Source of the DNA: Polymyxa betae
Lineage: Eukaryota > Endomyxa > Phytomyxea > Plasmodiophorida > Plasmodiophoridae
Direction: 5' to 3'
Assembly (NCBI GenBank): GCA_003693705.1
Contig: RBZT01000125.1
Location: 434,001-498,000 of the forward strand
Length of the DNA: 64,000 nucleotides
Position 1 is the stretch's first letter. Each line of letters begins with the position of its first letter. The notes under the pieces were generated by a model. It did not search any database and was not told the origin of the DNA. It saw nothing but the letters and a program-made list of their open reading frames with translations. Below, piece by piece: positions 47,783 to 58,942 of this stretch. A program made the position numbers and the translations under genes.

Positions 47783-49693
47783 TCAGCACTTGACATTCTG
47801 GCAACGCGAATCCGACCCGGGAGCTATAGCGTTCCCGACACAGATTGTCCCGAGAGCAACCCGAAGCTTGCCAGCAGATGCACCGTCCTTGCAGATATGG
47901 AAGTTGCAGGAGCAATCGCCTGGATCGCATGCAAGGCCGCTGGCAATACCGGAACAGACGTTGCCACTAGGAGGACCGGGAGGTGGTGGCTGGGTCGGCG
48001 AAGGTGTTGGTGGTGCCTGGGTCGGCAAAGGCTTTGGAGGCGGTGCCTGGGTCGGCGAAGGCTTTGGCGGGGAGTTATTCTTTGCAAATCTGGCTCCCTG
48101 CAAGATCCAGTTACGAAAATGGTTGATCTGCTGCATAGACAGGTATGGTCCACCGAGAGGCATCTGCTGCCCAGATACACCGACACCATTGGTCAGCTTC
48201 AGTATAATATAGCTGTTATCAGGATCTCCAGGCTTCACATAGACCTTGCTGGGTTGGCCAACTGATGGTTTGTTGATCAGATTGGCATATGCAGTCTCTG
48301 GATCAGGCATGCGAAGCAGGGTCCAGCCATCGGGAGCGGATACATGAACACCACCACGAGCCTGGATGATGGGCCAAATATCCTCTAAGAAATACACTGG
48401 TGTGGCTGGAGCAGGGGTCGGTGCTGGCGTTGGTTGGGGTGTTGGGTTGCCACCTGAGCCACAGTAATCGCGTCCTGTTCCACAGAAACTAAACCCAATT
48501 CTTGTTAGATCCCGTAGTGGATGATCAGAAAAACCGACCTGAATCTTGAGCAGCATTCGCCAGGCTTACATGGGGCATCCGCAAAGCCAGGGCCACATCG
48601 TCCATCCGTTCTAATAGGCCCTGAGCCCGGTGATGGTGTTGGGGCTGGAGCTGGTGTTGGAGCTGGCAGAGGAGCTGGTGTTGGGGCTGGGTTACTGCCG
48701 ACAGGTTGCTTGCCTCCTTCGCGTGTAGTCAATCCGGTCTTTGCAGACACCCAGGCCACCTCATCTGACGATGTCGGTATAGGGATGCCGACTTCGTTGC
48801 CCGAATTCGGGAATGGCCCGTTCAGGCATGGTTGGTTAACACAAACTCGCAGCTGCCGGGTCACACCAAACTTGCAAACGTCTTTGTCTGGATGCTGTTT
48901 TGTCGGAATGTGATATCGGTTGCATCGAATCGAGAGATTACCATACCGACACATCGCCACCGTAGAATACTGGCTGTAGATAGGGTCCGGTAGGACCCCC
49001 TGTAATCTCATAATCTGCACATGAATAGTAATCACCAAGAATAGATGGATTCGATGTTCCTCCAAACCACTGTGCTATGAATCAGAAGTAATTTCGGTTC
49101 TGACTATGGCAAACTTACCGCCCATTGAAGAGTGACCCTTCCATTGGGAAGATGTAATGGGATCCCCAACCGAAGCTTGCAAGGATTGACGCTGCCATCT
49201 TGAGGATTGTTATCACCGCCGTTCAAAAATTTCGTCGCTGAGCGGCATCCAGGACCGGTCTCGTAACACGAATATGCTTGGACACCTAGATCGAAAGCCT
49301 TATGGCTGCCCGATTGATCGAACGTTGTCCAGGCATATCGTACAAATCCACCGGGATGGTTATTTCGCGGCCATCTGATGCAGAAATTATTGGGCAGTCC
49401 CTCTCGCTTTCATTACAATAGGCATTACTCAACTGAGATGAGGTCACCACGTTTTGCTTGATGAATGACTCCTAATCGAACATCAAAAACTGATAGAAAC
49501 AGATAAGTTGTGACTCAGTGCCTAGCCTGGTTTTGGGGGCATCGCACGGCCCGGTACAGCTCGGCCCACGGCAGCCAGATTGCGCGACCGATTCGAATCG
49601 TGATGACGGTTTAGTCATGTAGCTATGTGCAGTAATACAAGATGGGAGCCATATTACAAGAACAGATAGAAAAATCAGACGCATAACTGTCAT
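47783..49693 (-). CDS. secreted LPMO-like protein fused to CBM18 and a haem-less cytochrome c-like domain
   Basis: Six exons, complement(47783-48488, 48539-48894, 48947-49069, 49119-49402, 49451-49471, 49522-49693), close to 553 residues. A signal peptide (1-22, ending CITA) is followed at once by His23 (HSYMTKPSSR), the N-terminal His of a copper histidine brace. The second His is H80 in IRWPRNNHPGGFVR, and WFGG with GDYYSCADYEI (160-181) completes the lytic polysaccharide monooxygenase-like core. A hevein/CBM18 module (300-328, CGPG..CCSRFSFCGTGRDYCG) sits between Pro/Thr linkers. Residues 350-453 match planctomycete-type cytochrome c folds (DIWPIIQAR, VYVKPGDPDNSYI, QQMPLGG, NWILQGA). The CxxCH haem site is replaced by RGGVHV. 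A Pro-rich linker and a Cys-rich C-terminus end the protein. The first intron uses a GC donor. Likely role: oxidative attack on chitin or a related wall polymer. Confidence 0.82.
47990..48065. repeat. imperfect tandem repeat coding the Pro/Thr linker
   Basis: The unit gcctgggtcggcgaaggctt, with minor changes, recurs about three times on the plus strand. It encodes repeated PTQAPP-type segments in the last exon of the LPMO-like gene. Such linker repeats expand and contract by slippage. Confidence 0.7.
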
Positions 49694-49837
49694 CGTTGCT
49701 TAAACAATTAGTTGCCAAGGATCATGAACCAATTAGCCAGGGTGGTACAGCGGATCATGGTCCTGAAACTGGAAGCGAGGATCCCAGTACCGCGTAACCA
49801 TTCCGCTTAATACGTAGATATTAATCAGCCAATTTTA

Positions 49838-52800
49838 TTAAGCAGGGGCAACAGCTCCCTTAAACTTAAGTCCTTCTACAAATTTACCCATCTCAATAAC
49901 GTCGCTGATAACAACAGATGACGGGGCATCATAGTCAACGGATCGAGAGGTTGGATAATTGTCATCAGGAACAAGTTCTAGCCTGGTCGGTATCCGGAAA
50001 AGTTGCGACATTGACGGCGCTAATTCAAAACAATTCTGGAATAGGCTTCGGCGCCCGAATATATAAAGCCCTGAAATATGGATGAGAGAACGGAAATTAA
50101 CAGAGGAGACATTCAGAACCTAGTCTCGCTCGGGAAAGCGCGACGACAAGACGGCGTACATCTCGAATGTGACCAATATTACGGGTTCTGACAAGCGATA
50201 GCAATATGATATCGTTTTGCTGGCCTTGGAAGCGATCAACTGAAAAGCAGCGCAATGAATATTCAGCTTGTAAAGTGATGCGGAACTGACCAGTTGCCAC
50301 TTTATGAGGCAGACCAATATGGCGGCATCGTGCATTGAAAATGTCACGCAGCAGCTGCTTTTGGCCGTTATAAGTTGTAATTACAGATATGCGAGATGCA
50401 GGATAGCCAATAAGGCGAAGGTACATATACCTGTGTCTGATAAGACCCAAAGAAAAAGCATACAAAATCGATCACGATACAGTTGCACAACATATTCGGC
50501 CTCGCCAAGATTCTGATAGAAGTGGGGCGTTGGCTGTGATTCGCCCTGATTCATGTAATCAGGTACATCAATGAACTGATGAGTGAAACGCATCCCCGCA
50601 TTAGCAAGAAGATAATCCCCTTGCATGACCGAAGGCATATCTTTGAGATTAGGATATCGCCATTTGTACAATGATGCAATATTTGGCCGGGTTCGACCCT
50701 ATATAAGGTTAAACCGAGGAAATTTTTTTCACTATGGTATGGACCTGAAAATTTAATTCAACGAAAGGAATTCCAAGTCGAACAAAGCGTGCAAAGAGAG
50801 ACTGGTCAAGACGTGAGAATGACTGCAGCACTTGGCTTTGGACGATCGGAGGAAGCTGCCGATGATCACCGAGAAGAATAGCTCTTTTCAATAGACAACC
50901 AAATTCTTAACCTGAACTAAGCGAAAAGTAGGGCTCGATTGAACAAACCACCGACCTGGATCAGCTTTCTGTAGCAGAATCGGAATGCAAGTTTCGATGT
51001 CTAAAACTTGTCCTGCTTCTTCCATGATCATAGTGTGAAACCGGAATCTGAAGGTGTTACTTAAAACGAAACCTGGCGGAAATATTCAGTTGTCCAACCC
51101 GTTTCGGATGAAGTCTTGTCGCTTCAAGGACGCATGTGTACAGGTCATCGCTACAATTCGAGCATGCTTCATCACCAAATAGTCGGCGCGATCCGATCCT
51201 ATGAACAGCGTTCATGTAGGCACAGACAGCAGTACCAGATATCGTACCTTTTCGTAATACCTCGAACGATCTGCATTCCCGCAGCTGCATAAAGATCCTG
51301 TCAAGATGAGCAAAGCAGCGATCAGCCGTTGCAGAGTATTCAGAATCATCCTTTTCGGGGAACGTCGTGTTAGAAAAATATTGAAGAAACGGGAAAGTGG
51401 AATCCCCGGATTGAAGTTCCCTACAGAAAAAAATGAGAAAGAAAACACAGCATACTTCACTGGTCATACTTGTATTCTTTGATTTTGGGTTGAATCGTAT
51501 GCTTGTAGAACATCTCAGCAGCGTCGCAGCTAGATGCTGGCAGCATAGGTTCAACGCCTAAAGTATGAGCAAGAATTCGGACTTGATCTAACAGCATCAT
51601 CCGGCGAGCTAGCATAAAATCGATACGACCACGAGAACTGAAATCAGTCTCCACAAAGCCTGTATCCGACGATTCACGTATCTTCCGTAAGTCTTTATGA
51701 CCTTGACCTAAATCACACAATAAGTCAAATGTTCTGCAGTGTGATCGGAAAACCCCAACCCAGCCGCAGCATCAGCGAGGGATCGATATCCCGACGGCAT
51801 AGCTTATCAAACAGATCATTCAGGGCATGATTGCTATGCGTTACCAACAAAATACGCTCATGCGGATATTGATGGTGCAGGTTCACGATAATCTGCACAG
51901 CGACATCCGTCTTTCCGGTTCCGGGCGGCCCGACAATCAGCGTCAGACCGGGCTGACAGCCCGAAACGATCGCATCTAACTGCAGCCAAAGTTAATTTGA
52001 AATGAGAATGATTAGGCAATGGGGGGTACCTGATTGGGCGTGTAACGAATCGGGTTGCGCTGATTTGGGCTGTAATAAGTCATAGATGCAGACAGATACG
52101 GTTCACATCGGGCTGAGAGACGGTTGCCTTCAGCAACAGGATGGACATCCTCAGTTCTAGTAGCAGGTTCAGCACCGTCAGTATCGGTCATGGCTTCGGG
52201 TTGATCGTGGTCAGCTCGCTCGTTCTCGTCCAGGAGCCGCTCGATCAGCTCAGCTTTCCTTCCAGACGTCTCCTTGCCCTGACGCTTCAGCATCTTACGA
52301 AGCACAACAACCTGAAACGATCATGTAGGAACCCGTAAATCACATCGCCGTTTTTGTTACAGTAAGCTGCTTTAATTCATCGCGAGTATGACTCGGTTGA
52401 GAAGACGATTCTGGATCCGGCTTTTCAGTATCGGTTTTGGAGCCTTCTGCGTCATCGGTATGGACCGCCTCAGTCCCGTCGTCAGCGATTTGGGCTTGAG
52501 CCGAGTCGATCTTGATATTTTTTGGAATGTGTAAGCGATACGGAGGACCGTGACAGTCCTTGACGTCAATGTTTAGCTGAGGGAAACATTCCACAAGATG
52601 TTGCTCATCGAGGCAAGTATCATGCAGATTGAGGCACTGCAGGGAATTCGGCAGATTCCAATAGCATGCCTGATCTGGAGCTCCATATCCCAGAAACACC
52701 TAATAATATTTCATAAAAGGAAAAATTAAGACCCCCCCCCCCATAGCGATTACTTCTTTAAGCCAATCAGGAACGTCCAGATCCAGTTGCATCATATCGC

Positions 52801-55276
52801 GGATCGATTGCAGAACCGCCTTGAAGTTATTCTCCTTCGGCTTTCTTCGAAGCAGCAAGTTCAGCGATGTGTAGACAGCCGATGCAACATCGTTAATCTA
52901 CGAACCAATTAAGCAGAATCGTAGTTAACAAGAACATTGAAGTACTTCGCCATCGCTCATTGAATGGAGGGCGGCATCGCGATCAATCGCAAATTGAGCC
53001 GGGTCGAATGCTACTGTCAAAACCCGCTGTGTGCCGATGTATTCCTTATTGTTGGCATCGATAACACGACCGTTAACATCCTGAACAGAGATGATTTCGC
53101 AACCGCGTATATATTTGACAACCGAGGAGATGCCGGCCTGTCATCACATAAGAAAAAGCGATCAAAACAGGCTCAGTTATGATACAATATCGTAGAAAAC
53201 AATACTCTTCTTGGCATCTTTGGCGTTCACTCCAGAAATCTCAATATCCGAATATTCTCTTGCAGTCACCTAAAGACCAATTCAGGTAACCGTCGACTCA
53301 TTTGTTGAATTTGCTACATTGAGCATAAACAAGGCATCATGCTCTTTAAGTTCCTCCCATTCCTGACGAACTGCACCAGAAAACGGTTGTAGATTGATTC
53401 GGATATCTAAAACTTATTGAGTCGGAGAGCTGATTCTGAACCAGTCAGATACTGACCTGCCAGAACGCAGGATGGTTTCTGCTCGCCAACCCGATTACGG
53501 CCGATCTGTTTGATCTTGATAGAGTCAACAGGGACTGCCATACGGCTCCAACCAGTAAAGATCGTCTCGCTCGTCTCTGTATGTAATCGCGGTTCAAGAC
53601 GCGAAACAGCCATACAGATATCCTGAACATTAGATGCCAAGATCAGAGTTCGATATCCAGCGAAGCAATAACCAGGGCGACCTGGCGAATCTGATGAGTC
53701 GATTCTAAACGATAAAGATGGAAGTTTCGCAATAGATAATCGTGAAGCGATAAGAATTGCAGATTGAGCTTCGGTAAAGGAAGCGACGTCTCGCCCTGAT
53801 ACTGTTCTAGATCGCCATGAGAACAGCATCTCTCGACAGAAAAGCTCAGACGATACCTTCTGGGATCAAATTCGTGTCGAAAACGATCGACTCCGTTGGG
53901 TAGAGTGGAAGAGCAGAGATCTCTTGGCGCCTCGATCTCCGCTTGCAGACGTAATGGACGAGAATCTGTTCGACCAGCTCACGACTGATACGGAAATCTG
54001 GGCCCCATTCCGGGTCGATCAATTCCAGACGGGTAGCGAGTGATGACAGATCGGGATCAGACCACGACCTCACCGTGTTGATGAACGAGTCGGCGCTATC
54101 GATAGAGCAGACCGAAGCCAACGCCAACGATAACCTGCACGATTGTAAACAGCAGATTGAGAACAATTCGGGTATACTGACCCTGATTCGCGGAAATATT
54201 TGAAGACAATATGCTGCAAGATCTGAACGCGATCGTATCGCTGACGTTCTACAGCGCCATCAGTTAATGCCACACCGGTGCGATCATCGATCTCGAAATT
54301 GAGATAATACTCGAGCAAGTCCAACATTTGCTGACAGAGACGGGATTTTGGCAGGGCTAGAATTTGGCGAATCAAATTATGTGGTGAAGCAAAGGCGGGC
54401 AGGTACCTTTACTAAGACGAGCACGTTCGATCAGGTGCGATGCCACAATAATGGGGCGTGTGAAACGTCGTGTTGGGACCAGGGCGATCAAATCGATGAA
54501 AAACTCGAAAAAGCGAGAGAAATACACATCGTCAATCTGATCATCGTCTTGTAGAATGCGAAGGGCGTCGTCGATCAGATCCCAAAGCAAGTTCGCTTCC
54601 GGAGACTCAGCATCGATTTTCATGGCTTGATAGCTATCGGAGAGGTCCTGATAATCGCGAAGAATACGCTGACGCATGCGAGGCGGCAGACGGGTCCATA
54701 AAGGCACCGATGCATATTGCAGAGTAACATTACGAACATGGGTGTTCTCAAGTGATCGAAATGCAGCAATTAAGAACGTGATAAATATGCTTCTTTCAAT
54801 GTCGGATAGATTTTGGAATGACAATGTGAAACACGATTTTAGAAGGGCAGAGAACGCCTCCGGCTCGGTTTCAAAACAGCCTAATTCGGCAATTCAAAAT
54901 CGATATAAATTCTGAAAGGTCGAAGTCGTACCCCAAATGGAGACGTTCTGTCTCGATTTCTGATTGACGAGCGCCATGATTGATAGAAGAACAGTGCTGG
55001 ACGAAGAGCGATCATGTTGAAAGAATTTCCAGAGATAACTGCAAATGGGTTCTCAGAAACGACCAATACAAAAGTGGAAACGAAAGCGAACTTTTCAAGA
55101 TAGGAGCTGATCTCGAGAATCGAGATGGCAGTTGGATCGTCGGCGCCGTGGATATAATCGTGGTAGATCTGGTCCACCAGCTTCACATCGAACGAGATCT
55201 CGGTATTAGCCGCCCAGCGTCGATTGGCCAGTCGGGTGACGGGATGTGTCAGGAGATCTGACACCAGGATCGTCAT
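49838..55276 (-). CDS. AQR: Aquarius (intron-binding spliceosomal helicase) with inserted SAP domain
   Basis: Large multi-exon gene, ATG at 55276 ([20 protein letters not shown]), stop at 49838. Aquarius is an SF1 helicase-like protein that binds introns upstream of the branch site in active spliceosomes. Matches in order are [15 protein letters not shown] (N-terminal ARM region), [59 protein letters not shown] (Walker A), [85 protein letters not shown] and [16 protein letters not shown]. Between the PYRLHIP segment and the helicase core lies an acidic linker plus a SAP-like domain ([20 protein letters not shown], then [10 protein letters not shown]) that I do not expect in this family. Many short introns; one contains a run of 11 C near 52732. 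Confidence 0.92.
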
Positions 55277-56660
55277 GGTCGAAGCGGCGACCGCACCACG
55301 ACGGCTGTCGATGTCGAACGAAATCAATGTCCGCCACGGTGTGTCTTTGCCTTTTTAGTTTTTATGAACCTGAGCAGCTGGTTATGAGAAAGATATTGTG
55401 ATAGTGAAACCAGTCATCTCAGCTTGACAACTGACAATAAAGTCCAATGACAGTGACGAATTCTACGGAAAGAGATCAAGTGTCAATGATGAAATGGGAA
55501 GATGCAGTAATCTGTGATGATATTACCAGCATTGAGATTGATTCCATATCAGCCTAACCTGATACATAACGCTGCACATTTATGTTAACCAACATGGAAA
55601 AAACCAAAGTGAAACGCCCTGTAACAATTTGAGCTTCCGGCGTGGGAGACGAGAAAAAACTGTTATACATCACCACAATTGGGTTTATTCAAGAAATCTT
55701 AGTTGTTCATTTCTATTCGTGACACTTGGGCAAGCTGTTCCCGATAAGCAAAACACGGATGTCTGGGCTAGGGTCTCAAAAATAACAATTGCGATTGCAT
55801 CGTGGTTGAGAAATTCGCGATTCTAAGCAAGTAGTTTCCGGTAAGTCGAATCAGACCGATTCTTTGCTGATGCTCTGTGTATCGGCTCACAAATTCCTGG
55901 CTACAGGAAAACTGGGAACATCGAAACTATCACGTAACGATTCGGGTATACTATATGAGTGCCTTCAGGCGTTGCGTCTGTGTGTTGAAGAGTTAAGCTC
56001 CTGTGGCGGCATTGTATGCCGAAGCAAAGCCCCTTCTGTAGGAATTCGGGTCTTGCAGTACGGGCTGGATCGTGGCCAACTGCAGACGTTTCCGTACACG
56101 GCGTGTACACCATCTTCATAATGGGACAAAGACTCGACCCGTCTTTCACAGTATCTGGATCTCTTGGCCCGTTTTGGATAATGCAATCTCGAAAGGATTC
56201 GAAAGAACACAATTCCTACCCTGTTCAATCGCTACTCTTGCAGTCTGCTGGCACCGAAAAAAATTCGAATTAATGATCTCAGATCGATGCCGAATACGCA
56301 CAGCTTGGATTGCTGTCGGCATCTGCTGCTAAAAATATGCTGAACAGACCCAATGCATTAAAAGGATGGCATTAATAAACCAGCCACCCATCTTTCAACT
56401 CTTTGTTACCGGAATCGACCCAGATCACCATGTAAGGCGCCCACGCCGCCGCTCCCAGCCATGGACGCCGGACCTGACGCCCGTCCGTCCTTCCCAAAGA
56501 GTGCTCAATGGAATCTTAGTAACAAATATTCGAGAATGAACTGATGATGGAACGCGGCCTTTGCCTTCAGGGCAACAATGTTTTAATCAGCTGTGTCCCA
56601 TGATGGCAGGCCTTCTGTATGACTGTCTCACCATTATCAGTCGTCGTGGCCTTGGAGGCG
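55277..56660. other. gene-poor stretch between AQR and UBE2J
   Basis: About 1.4 kb. Overlapping ORFs at 55864-56121 (plus) and 55901-56228 (minus) exist, but none has a motif, a convincing splice partner or a clear strand preference. The region probably holds the AQR promoter and the UBE2J 5' end. Confidence 0.4.
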
Positions 56661-56668
56661 TTCTAGAG

Positions 56669-57644
56669 GTGGAATATGTCAGCAGAATCGATCAGCCCAC
56701 AGAATGGCAGGAATTACCATCGCGTTGCTGGTCGCTGGAGTTGAGTATGTGAGTAGGACAAAGACGATCAGGGGCGGTCAAGCGGATCATGCAGGAGCTG
56801 AGAGAACTGCAGGAGAACCAATCCAGCGATTTCCAAGCGTGCCCGCTCGAAGACAACCTATTCGAATGGCATTTCACGATTCGAGGGCCTGCTGAGACTG
56901 AATTTCAGGGCGGGGTATATCATGGAAGACTTATGCTGTAGAGACGTTCTACATAAAGAGGTTGATCTAACGATTTTGTAGACCTAGCGGCTATCCATTC
57001 CATCCGCCTGATTTAATGTTGTTAACTGTGAGTGCGATATAATTGTGATTCAAGAATAACTGAATCGATTGGCAGCCTTCTGGACGATTCGAAGTCGGCA
57101 AGAAGATATGCCTAAGGTTGGTGACAGGATCCTCAATGGTTAAACTGCTCTGAGTATTGATAGCATTTCTGGTTATCATCCTGAATACTGGCAGGTATGA
57201 CTTGCCATACTTTATTTGAAGTAGCTGATCGTTGATTCTCGCAAGCCTTCGTGGAGCATCCGCACCGTTTTAGTGGCTCTGATTGCTTTTATGCCAACCG
57301 ATCCTCAAGGCGCGATAGGATCGCTGAACTATAGCCCAGAAGAAAGGCGCGCTCTGGCAAGAGAAAGCGTCTCATGGACATGCCAAGGATGTGGCTCATC
57401 GAATGCAGAATGTTTCGGATCAAGCGAACTAACGCCACAGATAACAACCGATACAAACGATGTCCCGGTATCGAACCCACCCGAGAACATCCACCCAGAC
57501 CAAAACGTTGAAGAAATTCTAAGCACAGAAATCGTGGACATCAAACGGGATGCGTCAAGCGGAGATGTAATTTGGACTTCTGTTATCGTGGCATTAGTAG
57601 CAGCCATATTCGCGATTCTGATTAAGAAAGCGATCTCAACCTAA
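56669..57644 (+). CDS. UBE2J: tail-anchored ubiquitin-conjugating enzyme, UBE2J1/Ubc6 type
   Basis: Five or more exons: first coding exon ending at 56937, then 56982-57027, 57076-57116, 57164-57194 and 57246-57644. The core reads RSGAVKRIMQELRELQ, CPLEDNLFEWHFTIRGPAE, FQGGVYHGRLML-PSGYPFHPP, SGRFEVGKKICLSISGYHP (catalytic Cys in KKICL) and PSWSIRT. GAIGSLNYSPEERRALA follows, nearly the same as animal UBE2J1. It ends with a C-terminal membrane span (SVIVALVAAIFAILIKKA), as expected for an ER tail-anchored E2. The enzyme works in ER-associated degradation. The N-terminus is unresolved: the ATG at 56669 gives MSAESISPQNGRNYHRVAG, but joining it needs an intron of only ~26 nt. Confidence 0.85.
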
Positions 57645-57679
57645 AACAGCAATGTAAAAACATATCAAATGAAATTAAA

Positions 57680-58043
57680 TGTATGATGCAGAGAGCTGGA
57701 GTTTTAAGAACTGGTTTGTACAGGAATATCGGTTGCCTCAGGCATTCCAAGTCCAACATGTTTAGCAACACCTTCACATAACTTCTTGTTATCACGATTA
57801 TTTCCCCAGCCATATTCTCTTAATAATCCCTGTTCAGAGGTCGTCACCTAATGACTGCAATAGGAATGTGACGCAGACCTCGTGGGCGAATGTCTTCTCC
57901 AGCGTATCTGCAAAGTTGCTGTCAACCAGCTGTTGGCATTGCTGTACTTGTTGGAGCCAGGCTGTCGTTGCCGCCTTGATCGTAGGAGTGGCTTGCTCGG
58001 CCTGGCAGCGAAGAACCAAACGAGAAATGGTAGACAGTGTCAT
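57680..58043 (-). CDS. short uncharacterised protein, exon junction unresolved
   Basis: The 5' exon (from the ATG at 58043) encodes a helical segment with several Cys (TAWLQQVQQCQQLVDSNFAD; FAHEVCVTFLLQSL). A downstream in-frame tail on the same strand (REYGWGNNRDNKKLCEGVAK, ending PVQTSS near 57707) looks coding. The only GT-AG joins available are about 28 nt, shorter than any well-supported intron here. No family recognised. Confidence 0.4.
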
Positions 58044-58113
58044 GATGCTGTTTTTGCGTTATGCTCTAAACCTCTCTAACACACAGCGTGATCATCTTAT
58101 TGCAATTTGCTAT

Positions 58114-58942
58114 TTATTTATTCACCAATTCGCAAGACTTAACACAATCCAGTTGTTTGATTTTACATTGAACTTGACTAGAGTCGATTTTGCTGGGAAA
58201 TCGACAAAGGGCACGAACGCAATCGGAAGCAATTTGACGGAAACTGATCCACTGAATACTGTTATTTAACTCTGCAGAACCGTTGATTGCCTGCTTAAGA
58301 CTGACAAGATCGACACCTGGATTAAATCGGAGATCGAACAACGCACAAAAGCTGTCTGATAATTCCAGCAGCTTTTTCGTGCGTTTTTGCGAAAGCGTCA
58401 ACGTCGATTCGGAAATCAATCTCAGATCCATTTCAAGCGACATAAGCTGCTTCAGGAAACCGACATTTGGATTGACGAAATGGCGCTTTGATAATATGTC
58501 GCTAAAAATGTCGTTAAGGGTGCGGGTCGTTGACCTTAAAAGATACGCCATGCAAACGGTGGGAGACCGAGATGCCCCTGCAACACAATGGACAAGGACG
58601 CCATGGCCCCGTTCACGAGCCTCGTCAATCAACCGATACGTTTGATCAAAGCTTTTGCTGATAGTCTCGCTGGCTGTATCTAATAAAGACAATTCTATGA
58701 CATTGAACTCTCCAGGGCATTTTACAGCCAGTTTCGATTTACACTCGATGGCACAGTTAATAATTGTCTGAGAATAATTGATTAAAAATGAAACAAAAAG
58801 AATATATTTAAACGGTTACTCTGATTTTGTAATGGCGAAGAGCTTTGACTTGCTTGGCATCTTGTTGATTGCCAAGGTACAATAGAGAGGGAATCAGTTC
58901 AGTCGCTCGCCATAACGAAGGCCCAGCTCCTTCCGACGACAT
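58114..58942 (-). CDS. dual-specificity protein phosphatase
   Basis: Two exons, complement(58114-58767, 58820-58942), with a 52 bp intron; 258 residues. The N-terminus has TELIPSLLYLGNQQDA, the usual DUSP opening (I.p.LYLG), then TIINCAIECKS. The active site is VLVHCVAGASRSPTVCMAYL, a perfect HCxxGxxRS loop. NPNVGFLKQLMSLE is the conserved C-terminal helix. Its ~100-residue C-terminal extension has no recognised domain. It would dephosphorylate Tyr and Ser/Thr of a substrate such as a MAPK; the MAP2K of this window is a conceivable pathway partner, but that is speculation. Confidence 0.88.

Noticed and set aside
47450-48265. Gly/Trp-rich plus-strand ORFs resembling a repeat protein
   Set aside because: Antisense of the Pro/Thr linker repeats in the LPMO-like protein and of the UGGT signal-peptide exon.
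49730-49810. tRNA-like stretch upstream of the LPMO-like gene
   Set aside because: It has no TTCRA T-loop with matching stem and no acceptor pairing.
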